A DNA stretch of 5,947 bases from Thermomonas fusca DSM 15424 (GTDB lineage Bacteria > Pseudomonadota > Gammaproteobacteria > Xanthomonadales > Xanthomonadaceae): the NCBI RefSeq assembly GCF_000423885.1, contig NZ_AUIV01000044.1, forward strand, positions 1-5,947, read 5' to 3'. The notes beneath the pieces are model-generated. The model did no database searches. It saw nothing but the letters and a program-made list of their open reading frames with translations, and was not told the origin of the DNA. This document shows positions 5,489-5,947 of this stretch, in pieces (position 1 is the stretch's first letter; the number at the start of each line of letters is the position of its first letter). Made by a program: the position numbers and the translations under genes.

Positions 5489-5512
5489 GGGGTATAGGAA
5501 GTTCAACCGCCC
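5489..5512 (-). other. oriIS end of the right IS91/ISCR-like element
   Basis: On the minus strand this reads ..GGTTGAACTTCCTATACCCC and ends at the cytochrome breakpoint. As I recall, it closely matches the oriIS consensus described for ISCR/IS91-type elements (TTGAACTTCCTATACCC core). An imperfect GC dyad (CCGCC 5507-5511 with GGCGG 5527-5531) sits just inside, as rolling-circle origins usually have. It lies downstream of the transposase stop, the correct side for oriIS. Confidence 0.7.
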
Positions 5513-5745
5513 TTTTTGGCGAGTCTGGCGGGTAGGAAGCGGCCGCGCAAGCGCCGCTTTGGGCACAGATCGGGCACAGATCGGGGGTTCATGCGTGGGT
5601 TTTCGACATCGCGGGGCCACGCAGCGGCTCAGTGCGTAGCCATTTCTCACCGAATCCCGGCACAGGGCCGAGCGCAGCCCTGCGGGGTCGTGGCCGCATC
5701 GGATCGGACTCTGGCTTGGCTGCCGGCTGTGTGGCCGGCACCTCG

Positions 5746-5947
5746 TCACGCGGCCGGCGGCGGCGCGCGCGCTGCGGGCCGGTAGTGCGCTTGCTCCAGC
5801 GCGCCGTGCTTCTCGAAGTGGGCGAGGATGGCGCGGATGGCGGTGGGTTCCTCGATGCTGGCGACGATCCGTACCGCGCCGCCGCAGTGGGCGCAGGTGG
5901 TGATGTCGATGGAAAAGACCCGCTTGAGCCGTTGCGCCCAGCTCATC
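5746..5947 (-). CDS. IS91-family transposase, C-terminal tail (partial)
   Basis: About 67 residues at the end of an IS91 transposase enter from the right edge. The stop is TGA at 5748-5746. The segment starts SWAQRLKRVFSIDI, followed by C-A-H-C-G-G, a CxxC zinc-type knuckle, then RIVASIEEPTAIRAILAHFE. This is the standard C-terminal signature of IS91 transposases that carry the N-terminal zinc region seen at the left end. The last residues are a low-complexity Ala/Pro/Arg tail. The visible Met at 5946 is internal, not a start: the family protein has some 300 or more residues before it. The HUH and Tyr catalytic parts lie beyond the window. Confidence 0.87.
   Translation of the reverse strand, partial: MSWAQRLKRVFSIDITTCAHCGGAVRIVASIEEPTAIRAILAHFEKHGALEQAHYRPAARAPPPAA

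Larger units (their letters stand above)
5489..5947 (-). mobile_element. Right IS91-family element, 3' (oriIS-side) part, partial
   Basis: This is the 3' portion of a second IS91-type element in the same orientation as the left one. It holds the transposase C-terminus, about 230 bases of non-coding DNA and the oriIS end. It continues past the right edge. A tandem repeat of GGGCACAGATCGG lies at about 5560-5585. Whether it belongs to the same IS species as the left copy cannot be judged, because the two visible parts do not overlap. Confidence 0.75.

Noticed and set aside
5489..5749. Upstream 87 codons of the cytochrome frame as a native N-terminus
   Set aside because: They lie inside the IS91 3' end, have no signal peptide or haem motifs, and begin beside the transposase stop codon.

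Overview
The window is about two thirds G+C and looks like accessory DNA from a gammaproteobacterium, perhaps near Xanthomonadales or Chromatiales. That placement is a guess from composition and gene types. It is bounded on both sides by IS91-family transposase pieces, both read on the minus strand. The left copy gives the N-terminal part and runs off the left edge. The right copy gives only the C-terminal tail and runs off the right edge. Everything between lies upstream of the left transposase (its terIS side) and beyond the oriIS end of the right one. This is the arrangement expected when IS91/ISCR-type elements capture or bracket neighbouring DNA.

Left to right: IS91 transposase N-terminal part (1-848, minus); a scrap of a REP-associated tyrosine transposase (RAYT) with its terminal repeat (about 960-1132); a secreted protein resembling DUF6448 (1282-1857); a translationally coupled S26 signal peptidase (1829-2527) whose 3' end is overrun by a roughly 120-bp MITE-like inverted-repeat element (2275-2395); a seven-helix membrane protein fused to an AraC-type DNA-binding domain (2535-3695); a second DUF6448-like paralogue (3922-4557); about 620 bp without a recognisable gene; the C-terminal fragment of a multihaem c-type cytochrome on the minus strand (5198-5488); and an IS91/ISCR-like oriIS end at 5489, followed by the transposase C-terminus.

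The most interesting part is the module at 1282-4557. Both DUF6448-like proteins have a clear Sec signal peptide ending in A-x-A, and the predicted mature N-terminus is His-Cys-Asp-x-x-Asp-Gly-Pro. This closely resembles the nickel hook of nickel superoxide dismutase (His-Cys-Asp-Leu-Pro-Cys-Gly), with Asp at the position of the second Cys. NiSOD also needs a dedicated S26-type peptidase (SodX) to expose that His, and here an S26 peptidase overlaps the first paralogue. I infer a periplasmic metal-binding protein pair with its own processing peptidase and a possible membrane-embedded regulator. The function is not established.

The MITE shares its right terminal repeat with the RAYT scrap at 1110-1132, so one RAYT family has visited this locus at least twice. 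The IS91 oriIS end falls exactly inside a haem-binding CXXCH codon of the cytochrome, which dates the IS91 arrival after the cytochrome gene.
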